64,000 nt of DNA, from positions 1,178,001 through 1,242,000 of the forward strand of contig OY970217.1 of assembly GCA_963713965.1 (NCBI GenBank), written 5' to 3'. The translations under genes and the position numbers were made by a program. The stretch comes from CALAGB01 sp963713965. Its GTDB lineage: Bacteria > Chloroflexota > Chloroflexia > Thermomicrobiales > Thermomicrobiaceae. The notes below the pieces were generated by a model that did not search any database, had not been told where the DNA came from, and was given only the letters and a program-made list of their open reading frames with translations. Positions 26,103 through 35,147 of the stretch are shown piece after piece (position 1 is the stretch's first letter; every line of letters starts with the position of its first letter).

Positions 26103-27728
26103 TTGGCAACGACCCAGCAGACCCCATCCACCACCGAGAGCAGTCGACCGCCGTCCGACGTGACCATGGCACGTAACGGCATGGCGTCGTCAGCACATCC
26201 GTTTGCCAGCCAGGCTGCCATCGACGTCCTGCGCCGTGGTGGGAACGCCGTTGATGCGGCCGTCGCCGCTGGTGCCGTGCTCATGACGGTCGAGCCGCGC
26301 AACGGGCATCTGGGAGGCGACAGCTTCTTCCTGATCAACCTGGCTGAAGGCAACCGGGTGGTGGCACTGAACGGCAGCGGAGCCGCACCGAGCGCCGCCA
26401 CCGCGGAACGCTATCGTGAACGGGGCGGCATTCCGGACAAAGGCTTGTGGGCATCGTCGGTCCCGGGAACGGTCGCTTGCTGGGGCGCCGCGCTGGAGCA
26501 GTATGGCAGCTTGCCGCTCGGCGATCTTCTGCAGTCCGCCATTGCCTACGCTCGCGACGGGGTGCCTGTTTCGCAGCGTCTTCATCGCATGCTCTCGATC
26601 GATGCCAAAACCTACGTCCAGTTCCCGGACAGCGCCCGCGTTTTCCTACCGGATGGCGAGGTACCGACGATCGGCTCGGTCTTCAGGGAACCCGAATTGG
26701 CTCGATCGCTGGAGCGCATTGACGGTGCTGGGTGGCGAGACTTTTATGAGGGTGATCTGGCTGCTGAGCTTGTAAGCTACTCGCACGACCACGACGGACT
26801 CTTCTCGGCCAGCGACTTCGCCGAGCACCGGACTGATCCAGCATCACCCCTCTCGATCGATTACCGCGGATTCACGATCTTCGAGCAGCCTCCTGTGACG
26901 CAAGGGATCATCGTCCTGCTGACGATGAACATCCTCAAGCAGTTCGACGTCGCTGCACTCGAACCAGGTTCAGCGGAACTGATCCACCTGCAGATCGAGG
27001 CGCTCAAGCTGGCGTTCGAGGATCGCTATCGCTATCTGGGAGATCCGCAGTTTGTCGACGTGCCGCTCGAGGTGCTCCTTTCGGACGAACACGCGAGAGA
27101 GCAAGCGGCGCGGATCGACCGCCAACACGCCATGCCGTTCGCCTGGCAAGGGAACGTGCAGCCCGATACGACCTATATGTGCGTAGTCGACCGCGACGGG
27201 AACATGGTCTCCTACATCCACAGCCTCTTCTCCGGCTGCGGCGTCGTGATGGGCAAGACGGGCGCATTGATGAACAGCCGCATGCTCGGCTTCAACCTGG
27301 AAGAGGGGCATCCGAACTGTCTGTCGCCACGGAAGCGACCGATTCACACGCTCAACAACTACATGGTTCAGCGGGACGGCCAGACGCTATTGGTCGGCGG
27401 CACACCAGGCGCCCATTGGCAGGTGCAGACCAACATTCAAATCCTGTGCAATTCGCTCGACTTCGGTATGGACCCGGCACGAGCCAGCGAGGCGCCACGC
27501 TTCCTCATCGGCGAACAGCTCGAGTTCGGCAACCCGACTGTGAGGGCCGAGTCGCGCGTCGGAGAAGCAACGCTCAAGCGACTCGAGGAGATGGGGCACC
27601 AGGTCGAGCCGGCTGCCCCATGGGGACTCGGCGGTGGCGTGCAGCTCATCGCGCGCGACCCCGAGACCGGGATCTACAGCGGCGCGACCGATATCCGCCG
27701 AGCCGGGAACTCGATCGTGGGGTACTAA
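26103..27728 (+). CDS. ggt: gamma-glutamyltransferase family protein
   Basis: 541 residues; Ntn-hydrolase that self-cleaves to give a nucleophilic threonine. The expected cleavage threonine is Thr356 in DTTYMCVVDRDGNMVSYIHS (usually TTHFSVVD), with downstream SGCGVVMGKTGALMNSRM and GGTPGAHWQVQTN typical of the small-subunit pocket. The Arg/Asn/Gly segment EPRNGHLGGDSFFLI near residue 65 is the gamma-glutamyl binding strip. There is no signal peptide, unlike secreted Ggt, so a cytoplasmic YwrD-like enzyme is likely. The TTG start has AAGGGG upstream. It is likely cotranscribed with pyruvate kinase. Confidence 0.92.
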   Translation: MATTQQTPSTTESSRPPSDVTMARNGMASSAHPFASQAAIDVLRRGGNAVDAAVAAGAVLMTVEPRNGHLGGDSFFLINLAEGNRVVALNGSGAAPSAATAERYRERGGIPDKGLWASSVPGTVACWGAALEQYGSLPLGDLLQSAIAYARDGVPVSQRLHRMLSIDAKTYVQFPDSARVFLPDGEVPTIGSVFREPELARSLERIDGAGWRDFYEGDLAAELVSYSHDHDGLFSASDFAEHRTDPASPLSIDYRGFTIFEQPPVTQGIIVLLTMNILKQFDVAALEPGSAELIHLQIEALKLAFEDRYRYLGDPQFVDVPLEVLLSDEHAREQAARIDRQHAMPFAWQGNVQPDTTYMCVVDRDGNMVSYIHSLFSGCGVVMGKTGALMNSRMLGFNLEEGHPNCLSPRKRPIHTLNNYMVQRDGQTLLVGGTPGAHWQVQTNIQILCNSLDFGMDPARASEAPRFLIGEQLEFGNPTVRAESRVGEATLKRLEEMGHQVEPAAPWGLGGGVQLIARDPETGIYSGATDIRRAGNSIVGY

Positions 27729-27789
27729 CACGGACCAACCCAAGCGATTCGCATAACGGCAGCTGTATACCGACCGGCACTTCTCTCAG

Positions 27790-27861
27790 CGTAGAGGCAG
27801 GCACAGGTCCCGCCTGTGTGCCTTCGAGATTGCGTAGGCGGGCACAGGTCCCGCCTCTACG
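27790..27861. repeat. 72-bp palindromic repeat element
   Basis: The outer ends CGTAGAGGC (27790-27798) and GCCTCTACG (27853-27861) are exact inverted repeats. Inside, GGCACAGGTCCCGCCT occurs twice as a direct repeat, and the halves can also fold as hairpins. The reverse complement of its GGGCACAGGTCCC core is the GGGACCTGTGCCC found in the repeat at 30241-30441. It lies after ggt and may also act as a terminator. Confidence 0.7.
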
Positions 27862-28087
27862 TTCCGTTGGGTACGCTTACTCTGTTTCGGGACTTCGTCT
27901 CGATGAGCCCTGAGCTTCAAGCCGAGGCGCTCGCTTGCCACCTCATCCGTCATTTCTCAGAAAACTCTTAGATTGATCTCACAAAAACCAAATGCCTGAC
28001 ACCTAGCCTGGGTGTTGTCGTGAATGAGGTCGTCACTTTCGTGATGAGATCTCTCCGCAAGGCATGTGAGTTCGAGGAGTTCGAAAC

Positions 28088-30202
28088 ATGATCGCTACCG
28101 CACAAGAATCCATCGCGGATCAGACCGGCGCGACGATGACGTGGTCCGAGCGGCGGCGCACTGAGGTTCGCGAAGACGAACACGTGCAACTTTGGGAGCG
28201 GCTGTCCGTCGTGGGCCTGCTCGGCACCACCGCGCTGCTCTATCTCTGGAACCTGTCTGCTTCCGGGTGGGCCAACGCCTTCTACTCGGCAGCAGTCCAG
28301 GCAGGGACGAAGAGCTGGACCGCATTCTTCTTCGGGTCGTTTGATTCGTCGAACTTCATCACGGTGGACAAACCGCCGGCCGCACTCTGGATCATGGAGC
28401 TATCGGCGCGCATATTCGGTGTGAGTTCATGGAGCATTCTGGCACCTGAAGCGCTGGAAGGCGTTGCGGCAGTCGGCCTGCTCTACCTCACGATTCGACG
28501 CTGGTTCTCACCGGCCGCCGCGCTCCTGGCCGGCGCCGTGATGGCGTTGACGCCCGTCGCGGCGCTCATGTTCCGCTTCAACAACCCGGACGCACTGCTC
28601 GTACTTCTGATGGTCGGCGCGGCGTATGCGGTAACTCGCTCGCTCGAAAACGGCGGCACGCGTTGGCTGCTATTGGCGGGCGCTCTCATCGGGTTCGGAT
28701 TTCTGACCAAAATGCTGCAAGCCTTTCTGGTTGTTCCGCCGTTGGCGCTCGTGTATCTGATTGCTTCACCGGTTTCGCTGCGGCGCCGCCTCGGGCAGGT
28801 CGTGGCCTTCGGCCTATCGATCATCGTCTCGGCTGGTTGGTGGGTCGCGGCGGTCGCGCTCACACCGGCCAGCTCACGTCCATACGTTGGCGGCTCGCAG
28901 GACAACAGCATCCTCAACCTGATCTTCGGCTACAACGGCTTCGGACGCATCACCGGTGACGAAACCGGCAGCGTTGGCGGCGCTCCCGGTAACGGCGGCG
29001 GTCGTTGGGGACCGACCGGGCTACTGCGACTCTTCGGCAGTGAGATGGGTACACAAGTATCCTGGCTCTTGCCCCTTGCACTTCTCTCACTCGCCGCGCT
29101 GCTCTGGTTCACCTGGCGTAAACCGCGCACCGACCGCGTTCGAGCCGCCGCGCTCCTCTGGGGCGGGTGGCTCCTACTGACCGGTGTTGTCTTCAGCCTG
29201 GCGCAAGGCATCATCCATCCCTACTACACTGTCGCACTGGCCCCAGCCATCGGCGCATTAGCTGGCATCGGTGTCGTCGCACTTTGGCAACGACGCGATC
29301 ACTGGATTGCTCGCGGCTTACTAGCGATCGGTATCGCGACCACCGCCATCTGGGCATACGTGCTGCTGGATCGCTCGCCGAACTGGTATCCGCTGCTTCG
29401 CGTTAGCGTGCTGGCGGCTGGGATTGGCGCCGCGGTCCTGCTGATGACACCGCTCGTTCTGCGACGCCAGGCGGCATCCGCCGTCATCGCTATTGCGCTC
29501 ATAGCGGCACTTGCCGGACCTGCGGCGTACGCCGCGGAAACCGCGACCACCCCGCATAGCGGCGCGATCCCAACAGCCGGCCCGGCAACATCAACGACCG
29601 GCCCAGGCGGTCGGCCGGGAGGACCCGCTCCGAACGGGACTCGCACAGGCTTCGGCGGGAATGGCGCGCCCCGTTTCCCTGGCAGCAACAACGCCAACGG
29701 CGGAGTCCCCGGTGCGGGCACGGTTGGTCGGAATAGCGGAACGCCCGGCGGGATCCCAGCGGCTGGAACCAATCCGTTCGGTGGGCAGAATGGCGGCTTT
29801 GGAGATGGCAACAGCAACATGGGCGGATTGCTGGACGCCAGCACGCCAAACAGCGCTCTCGTGAGCCTGCTCAAGCAGGATGCAGACAGTTACACCTGGG
29901 TCGCGGCCGCGGTCGGTGCCAACAGCGCCGCCGGAGTGCAATTGGCGATTGACGAGCCAATCATGGCGATCGGTGGATTCAATGGCACTGACCCTACACC
30001 GACACTAGCCGAATTCCAACAATACGTCAGCGAGGGAAAGATCCACTACTTCATCGGCGGGAGCGGCGTTGGTGGAGGATTCCGTGGCGGTTCGGACGGA
30101 ACGTCCGGCCAGATCAGTAACTGGGTCCAGCAGAACTACACCGCTACGACCGTCGGCGGCACCACGGTCTATGATCTGACGCAATCGGTGAGTGGATCCT
30201 GA
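28088..30202 (+). CDS. family 39 glycosyltransferase with glycine-rich linker and C-terminal domain (YkcB-like)
   Basis: 704 residues. About 12-13 membrane segments occupy residues ~40-480. The first loop has SSNFITVDKPPAALWIMEL, the DKPP motif of GT39/ArnT-type enzymes that take sugar from polyprenyl phosphate. Residues ~490-595 are a Gly/Asn/Pro/Thr-rich, probably extracytoplasmic linker. The final ~110 residues (DADSYTWVAAAVGANSAAG onward) are a soluble domain like that of Bacillus YkcB relatives, and it ends QSVSGS. The sugar and acceptor are unknown. The ATG follows GAGGAG at 28075-28080. It is monocistronic, with repeat elements on both sides. Confidence 0.87.
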   Translation: MIATAQESIADQTGATMTWSERRRTEVREDEHVQLWERLSVVGLLGTTALLYLWNLSASGWANAFYSAAVQAGTKSWTAFFFGSFDSSNFITVDKPPAALWIMELSARIFGVSSWSILAPEALEGVAAVGLLYLTIRRWFSPAAALLAGAVMALTPVAALMFRFNNPDALLVLLMVGAAYAVTRSLENGGTRWLLLAGALIGFGFLTKMLQAFLVVPPLALVYLIASPVSLRRRLGQVVAFGLSIIVSAGWWVAAVALTPASSRPYVGGSQDNSILNLIFGYNGFGRITGDETGSVGGAPGNGGGRWGPTGLLRLFGSEMGTQVSWLLPLALLSLAALLWFTWRKPRTDRVRAAALLWGGWLLLTGVVFSLAQGIIHPYYTVALAPAIGALAGIGVVALWQRRDHWIARGLLAIGIATTAIWAYVLLDRSPNWYPLLRVSVLAAGIGAAVLLMTPLVLRRQAASAVIAIALIAALAGPAAYAAETATTPHSGAIPTAGPATSTTGPGGRPGGPAPNGTRTGFGGNGAPRFPGSNNANGGVPGAGTVGRNSGTPGGIPAAGTNPFGGQNGGFGDGNSNMGGLLDASTPNSALVSLLKQDADSYTWVAAAVGANSAAGVQLAIDEPIMAIGGFNGTDPTPTLAEFQQYVSEGKIHYFIGGSGVGGGFRGGSDGTSGQISNWVQQNYTATTVGGTTVYDLTQSVSGS

Positions 30203-30240
30203 GCTTCAGTCCGTAGTCCGGTTAGAGGAAGCCGCCCTCG

Positions 30241-30441
30241 GCCATGATGGTCTTTGACGAAATAAACGGGTATCCGTTCAACGCTCACCCGGGACTGAAG
30301 ATCCCGGGCTACAAAAGCGAAGTCCACTGAAGGGACTGAACGTACGCGGCCAAACGTAGGGGAGGGACCTGTGCCCTCCCTCGGCCGCAGGCCGCCAATG
30401 GTCACCAGATACCGAAATGAATAGTCAAAAACCATGATGGC
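30241..30441. repeat. MITE-like intergenic repeat, copy 2
   Basis: 201 bp. The left end 30241-30274 (GCCATGATGGTCTTTGACGA onward) and the reverse complement of the right end 30408-30441 (GCCATCATGGTTTTTGAC onward) match over 34 bp imperfectly. The core has CCCGGGACTGAAGATCCCGGG-type hairpins, GACTGAACGTACGCG, CGTAGGGG and CTCGGCCGCAGG, all shared with the repeat at 4253-4490. It has no open frame. I see no clear target-site duplication. Confidence 0.7.
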
Positions 30442-30457
30442 CGGGGGTGGCTCGTTC

Positions 30458-31246
30458 TTAGACTAATTCGCCGCGCATGACAGTCACGGCCTGCCCCGCC
30501 AATCGCACACGATCTCCCGCCAGCCGGACTCGCACCACGCCACCGCGAACCGATGCCTGGTATCCGGTCAGATGGTCTTTGCCCAGTCGCTCGCCCCAGA
30601 ACGGCCCGAGACAGCAGTGCGACGAGCCTGTCACCGGGTCCTCGTCAATCCCAACCGCCGGGCCGAAGAAGCGTGAGACAAAGTCGTATTCCTGGCTGTC
30701 TGCAGGGCTCGTCACGATCACGCCACGCGCGTCGATCCCTTTCAGCAGCGCCATATTAGGCCGCAGCGTCCGGACCACGTCCTCATTCTCGACCTCGACC
30801 AAATAGTCCATGCGATTTCGGGCAACATGAAGTGGTTTCAGGCCCAGCGCCGATTCCAGATCGGCAGGAACGTGCGTCTCGAGCGCCGGCTCGGCAGGGA
30901 AGTTGAGCTCGATCCATTCGTCCACCTTGACTGCGGTCAGCTCTCCACTCAATGTTTGGAAACGCGCGGGCTGGTCGGCGGGAAGGTGCCCGTCCTCCCA
31001 TAGAACGTGTGCGCTCGCCAGCGTGGCGTGACCGCAGAGATCGACCTCGACCGCCGGAGTGAACCAGCGAAGGTGGAACCCACCCGCCGTCGGATATAGG
31101 AAGGCTGTCTCAGAGAGATTCATCTCGCGAGCGATGAGCTGCATCCACTTCTCGTCGGCTGGACGATCGAGCACGCAGACCGCGGCTGGATTTCCCCGAT
31201 ACGCTTCCCCCGTAAAGGCGTCAACTTGCACCACCCGTTGCCTCAT
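30458..31246 (-). CDS. PhzF family isomerase/epimerase
   Basis: 262 residues; fold of diaminopimelate epimerase. It opens with VVQVDAFTGEAYRGNPAAVCVLD, and the catalytic glutamate is Glu46 in NLSETAFLYP. The second half has GIDEDPVTGSSHCCLGPFW, the mirror-image motif of the family. Members act on diverse small molecules; phenazine synthesis is not implied because no other phz genes are present. The ATG has AGGAG seven bases upstream. It is monocistronic. Confidence 0.92.
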   Translation of the reverse strand: MRQRVVQVDAFTGEAYRGNPAAVCVLDRPADEKWMQLIAREMNLSETAFLYPTAGGFHLRWFTPAVEVDLCGHATLASAHVLWEDGHLPADQPARFQTLSGELTAVKVDEWIELNFPAEPALETHVPADLESALGLKPLHVARNRMDYLVEVENEDVVRTLRPNMALLKGIDARGVIVTSPADSQEYDFVSRFFGPAVGIDEDPVTGSSHCCLGPFWGERLGKDHLTGYQASVRGGVVRVRLAGDRVRLAGQAVTVMRGELV

Positions 31247-31535
31247 GGAGCGCTCCTTTCACCGGTTGCCAAAGCCGAACGAACGACGAATTGACGATCG
31301 TCATTGACGCAAGCTCATTCACGGTATCTGTGAGCATTTCGCTTCACACAGCCTCGATTTCGGAAAAACGAGGACTTGAGACCTGCCCTTCGCGTGCGTC
31401 AGATGGTTGACGTGTCCAGCCTCCAAGATTAACCTAATGGACGGCTGTGCGGGCAGCCATAGCAGCCAACTCGAACGTCGAACTCCGTACGACGGGGATA
31501 CTCCATCTCCGCAGTCCAATGAAGGAGCCTGCGTT
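31247..31535. other. leader region of the transhydrogenase operon
   Basis: 289 bp. An open frame extends upstream of pntAA from 31407, but its residues are not family-like. I see no strong promoter and no known riboswitch. Confidence 0.35.
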
Positions 31536-32708
31536 TTGCAGCCTGAGTCTCAGAATCAGCCCACACTCGCGGTTGGAGTTCCCAAGGAGACGTTGCCGGG
31601 CGAACGGCGCGTCGCGCTCACACCGGACGTTGTGCGCCGGCTTACGAGGTCCGGCTTTCACGTCATCGTCGAGCGCGGAGCCGGTGTAAACGCAAGCTTC
31701 CTTGACCCTGCATTCGAAGAAGTCGGCGCCGAAATCGTTCCGGATGCCAAGACGGTCTACGACCGGTCGAGAGTCGTCCTGAAAGTGGCGCGCCCAAGCG
31801 ACGAAGAGATTGCCATGACACGTCCGGGAACGATCTTGATCGCATTCCTTGCGCCCCTCGTTGCCCCGGAATTGGTGGTCAGCCTCTCGAAGCAGCAGAT
31901 CACCGCGATGAGCATGGACGCCATCCCGCGCATCACGCGCGCGCAGTCGATGGACGCCTTGTCGTCGATGAGCACGATCGCTGGATACAAGGCCGTCCTC
32001 CTAGCCGCCAACGAGCTTCAGAAATTCTTCCCACTCTTGATGACCGCCGCCGGTACGATCCCACCCGCCAAGGTCCTCATTTTGGGCGCTGGTGTGGCTG
32101 GTCTGCAGGCGATCGCCACCGCGCGCCGGCTCGGCGCCGTGGTCGAGGCCTTCGATACGCGACCAGTCGTCAAGGAACAGGTGCAGAGCCTGGGAGCCTC
32201 TTTCGTTGAGCTCGACGTTGGGCACGAAGAGGCTCAGGACGCCGGTGGCTACGCGAAAGAGCTGACTGAGGATCACATCCGCCGGGAGATCGAGCTGATC
32301 AAGGAGCACGCGGCCAAGTCGGACGTCGTCATCACCACGGCGCTGATTCCAGGGCGACCCGCTCCGCTCCTCTTGCCGGAGGATACGGTCAAGGGGATGC
32401 GCCCCGGCTCGGTCATCGTCGATCTTGCCGCCGAGATGGGTGGCAACTGCGAGCTGACAGTGGCCGGTGAAGTCGTCGTGCGACATGACGTGATCATCAT
32501 GGGGCTGCTCAACCTACCGAGCACTATGGCGACGCACGCCAGCCAGATGTACGCCAAAAACATCTCGACGCTTCTCGAGCATCTCGCTCCCAAGGCCCAG
32601 CTGAGTATCGATATGGAAGATGCAATTACGCGCGGCGTCGTCGTCTGTCGGGACGGCGAAGTGCTCCATGGGCCGACGCTGGCCTGGATGAAGGAGGGGG
32701 TGGCTTGA
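31536..32708 (+). CDS. pntAA: NAD(P) transhydrogenase alpha subunit part 1 (NAD-binding domain I)
   Basis: Soluble NAD(H)-binding domain of the proton-translocating transhydrogenase that exchanges NADH and NADPH. 390 residues from TTG 31536, preceded by AAGGAG at 31522-31527; the longer frame upstream is not family-like. It starts VGVPKETLPGERRVALTPD, with the RQD-loop region and the Rossmann core LILGAGVAGLQAIATARRLG followed by FDTRP. The split into separate alpha-1 and alpha-2 genes is as in Rhodospirillum. Its stop overlaps the pntAB start in TTGA. Confidence 0.95.
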   Translation: MQPESQNQPTLAVGVPKETLPGERRVALTPDVVRRLTRSGFHVIVERGAGVNASFLDPAFEEVGAEIVPDAKTVYDRSRVVLKVARPSDEEIAMTRPGTILIAFLAPLVAPELVVSLSKQQITAMSMDAIPRITRAQSMDALSSMSTIAGYKAVLLAANELQKFFPLLMTAAGTIPPAKVLILGAGVAGLQAIATARRLGAVVEAFDTRPVVKEQVQSLGASFVELDVGHEEAQDAGGYAKELTEDHIRREIELIKEHAAKSDVVITTALIPGRPAPLLLPEDTVKGMRPGSVIVDLAAEMGGNCELTVAGEVVVRHDVIIMGLLNLPSTMATHASQMYAKNISTLLEHLAPKAQLSIDMEDAITRGVVVCRDGEVLHGPTLAWMKEGVA

Positions 32709-33001
32709 ACCAAGACGTTCTGCTTGGAGCCTACATTTTTATCCTCGCGATCCTGCTGGGTTTCGAGGTAATCGGTCGCGTTCCCGCGACGCTTCACACA
32801 CCGTTGATGTCCGGGACCAACGCGATCCATGGCATCGTTTTCCTCGGCGGTCTGCTGATCGTCGGCACAGCGAACAGCCCGCTCCTCTACGTTCTCGCCT
32901 TCATCGCTCTCTTCCTGGGCGCAGGCAACGTCTTCGGTGGGTTCGTCGTCACTGACCGGATGCTGGAGATGTTCAAAAAGAAGCCGGCGGCGAAGCGGTG
33001 A
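32705..33001 (+). CDS. pntAB: NAD(P) transhydrogenase alpha subunit part 2 (membrane)
   Basis: 98 residues with three or four membrane helices (GAYIFILAILLGFEVIG; NAIHGIVFLGGLLIVG; YVLAFIALFLGAGNVFGGFVV) and the family-typical end DRMLEMFKKK. It is part of the proton channel domain II. The TTG start overlaps the pntAA stop and its own TGA overlaps the pntB GTG, so translation is coupled along the operon. Confidence 0.95.
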   Translation: MNQDVLLGAYIFILAILLGFEVIGRVPATLHTPLMSGTNAIHGIVFLGGLLIVGTANSPLLYVLAFIALFLGAGNVFGGFVVTDRMLEMFKKKPAAKR

Positions 33002-34413
33002 TCAATGACGCACGCTCGGCAACGATCGATATCTTCTACCTCATCTCCGCCGTCATCTTCATCTTTGGTCTGAAGCGACTCAGCTCACCAGCCACGGCCC
33101 GATCCGGTAACCAGATCGCCGCCGTTGCCATGGCTATCGCGCTGGTCGCGACGCTCTTCGACCGCTCCTTCCGTTGGCATCCGACGAACATCGCCATCCT
33201 GATCGCCGGGAGCGTGCTCGGCGCGTTAGTGGGCGTGTATTTCGCCCGCACGGTGCAGATGACCGCAATGCCACAGATGGTCGCGCTCTTTAACGGAATG
33301 GGAGGTGGGACGGCGGCGCTCGTCGAGATTGCTCACTTCACGGAGCTCACCCGATCCGGCGCGCACATCAACTCAGGTGAATCGCTGGCGACGGCGCTCG
33401 GCATCTTCATTGGTTCGATCTCCTTCAGCGGCAGCATGATCGCTTTTGCCAAGCTGCAGGAGCTCTTATCGGGACGGCCGATACGCTATCCGGCGCAATC
33501 GATCGTCAACGGGGTGATCTTCCTCGTTTCGTTGGCATTCATCGTCATTCTGGCTGCCTTCGACCAGAGCAACGCCTGGACCTGGGGTTTGCTGGCAGCG
33601 GCGCTGATCCTCGGCATCACCACGGTGCTGCCAATCGGCGGCGCGGACATGCCGGTCGTCATCGCGTTGCTGAACTCTTGTACCGGCATCGCGGCGGCTC
33701 TCACCGGTTTCGTGGTCCACAACCAGATCCTGGTAGTGGCCGGCGCTCTGGTGGGTGCGTCTGGTGCCCTGCTGACTTTGCTGATGAGTCGCGCGATGAA
33801 TCGGTCGATCGCCAATGTCCTCTTCAGTGGATTCGGATCGGTAACGACGTCAGCAGCTACTGGCGGAGATGGTGAAGCTAAGCCGATTCGCGAGACGACT
33901 CCGGATGACGCGGCGGTCGCGATGGCCTACGCCAACGAGGTAATCATCGTTCCCGGATACGGACTGGCGGTGGCGCAAGCTCAGCACCAGATTCGAGAAC
34001 TCTCCGAAGAACTCGAGGAACGTGGCGTAAGGGTCAAGTTCGCGATTCATCCGGTGGCGGGACGCATGCCGGGGCATATGAACGTGCTGCTGGCCGAAGC
34101 CAACGTCCCGTACGACGAACTGTATGAGATGGAGCAGATCAACGACGAGTTCCAACAGGCGGATGTGGCGCTGGTGGTCGGTGCAAACGACGTCGTCAAC
34201 CCGGCGGCGCGCAGCGATCAGAGCAGCCCGATCTACGGCATGCCGATCCTCAACGTGGATAAGGCAAATACAGTGATCGTGCTGAAGCGCAGTATGCGGC
34301 CAGGATTTGCCGGTATTGAGAATGAGCTCTTCCACGAGCCGAACACGCTCATGCTCTTCGGCGACGCCAAGGATTCACTGACCAAACTCACGGCCGCCGT
34401 GAAGGAGTCATAA
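32998..34413 (+). CDS. pntB: NAD(P) transhydrogenase beta subunit
   Basis: 471 residues. Residues 1-285 hold about eight or nine membrane helices (rest of domain II, including GMGGGTAALVEIAHF). The C-terminal ~175 residues are the NADP(H)-binding domain III, with VPGYGLAVAQAQHQI, GRMPGHMNVLLAEANVPYD, VGANDVVNPAAR and KRSMRPGFAG. The GTG start overlaps the pntAB stop by 4 bp. A rho-independent terminator follows. Confidence 0.96.
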   Translation: MINDARSATIDIFYLISAVIFIFGLKRLSSPATARSGNQIAAVAMAIALVATLFDRSFRWHPTNIAILIAGSVLGALVGVYFARTVQMTAMPQMVALFNGMGGGTAALVEIAHFTELTRSGAHINSGESLATALGIFIGSISFSGSMIAFAKLQELLSGRPIRYPAQSIVNGVIFLVSLAFIVILAAFDQSNAWTWGLLAAALILGITTVLPIGGADMPVVIALLNSCTGIAAALTGFVVHNQILVVAGALVGASGALLTLLMSRAMNRSIANVLFSGFGSVTTSAATGGDGEAKPIRETTPDDAAVAMAYANEVIIVPGYGLAVAQAQHQIRELSEELEERGVRVKFAIHPVAGRMPGHMNVLLAEANVPYDELYEMEQINDEFQQADVALVVGANDVVNPAARSDQSSPIYGMPILNVDKANTVIVLKRSMRPGFAGIENELFHEPNTLMLFGDAKDSLTKLTAAVKES

Positions 34414-34452
34414 CCTCTCGCGGACAACATCCTGCACGCGGGGAGGGAAGGA

Positions 34453-34480
34453 GAAAGACGGGCCGATTGGCCCGTCTTTC
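34453..34480 (+). terminator. terminator of the transhydrogenase operon
   Basis: A 12-bp perfect stem (34453-34464 with 34469-34480) and a GATT tetraloop, followed by TTTCATCATTTC. The stem itself carries AAAG/CTTT at its base, so it can work in both directions and may also end the leftward gene at 34536-35003. Confidence 0.85.
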
Positions 34481-34535
34481 TTTCATCATTTCGTGGATGT
34501 GAGCGTTGGTTTTGGGCAGCCACGGAGGGCCGCCC

Positions 34536-35003
34536 TTACGAACGTACGAGATGGTCAGACGAGTGCGGCTGGTCGCCATTGCCATTCTCGCTCTGCTGAT
34601 GCTCGCGGGCGGATCGCTCGCGCTCCAGCGTTTTCGCCAGATCGTCGAGCTGCTCGTTCAGCGCCCGCAAGCCGCGTGCGGCTACTACGCGCATCTCGCT
34701 CAACGTCTGATCGCTCGCCTTGCGCGTCGACTTCATGGCCGCCGCGCGCTCTTCCTCAGTCTCTGAAGCGACACGCTTGAAAATGCGTTCCATTCGATCT
34801 GCCGACGAACGCAGATCGTCCTCGAAGTGGCGCGTCTCTTCCTCGACAGACTCTTCCGAGCTTCGCTCATCCGACCAGGCGACGCGGAACACGTCAGCGA
34901 TGCGCGAGACCAAGCCCTGAATTTGATCGCCGACTTCTCGCCAGGACTCGGTCAGCCGCTCTTGTTTCGGTTCTTCCCCGTTGGTGTGATGCTCAGCAGT
35001 CAT
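34536..35003 (-). CDS. hypothetical charged helical protein
   Basis: 155 residues from the ATG at 35003, which follows GGAGG with 6 nt spacing; the ATG five codons earlier has no such site. It is almost entirely charged amphipathic helix (SWREVGDQIQGLVSRIADVF; DDLRSSADRMERIFKRVASE; LRALNEQLDDLAKTLERERS), with a Ser/Gln/His-rich tail. No enzyme motif or membrane segment is visible. It could be a membrane-surface or stress-related coiled-coil protein. I recognise no family. Confidence 0.7.
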   Translation of the reverse strand: MTAEHHTNGEEPKQERLTESWREVGDQIQGLVSRIADVFRVAWSDERSSEESVEEETRHFEDDLRSSADRMERIFKRVASETEEERAAAMKSTRKASDQTLSEMRVVAARGLRALNEQLDDLAKTLERERSAREHQQSENGNGDQPHSSDHLVRS

Positions 35004-35147
35004 TTGGGTCCTCCACATGTGTAAGTCAGTGATCCCGGCGTGGTTCGATGATGGTTCGTCCCGACCCTTAGCACTCGCCCAGGCGTCGTTCGGCTTCAGC
35101 GTGGCCCACGCTTGACCATAATTTTACATCGGCGACGGATGCTGGCC

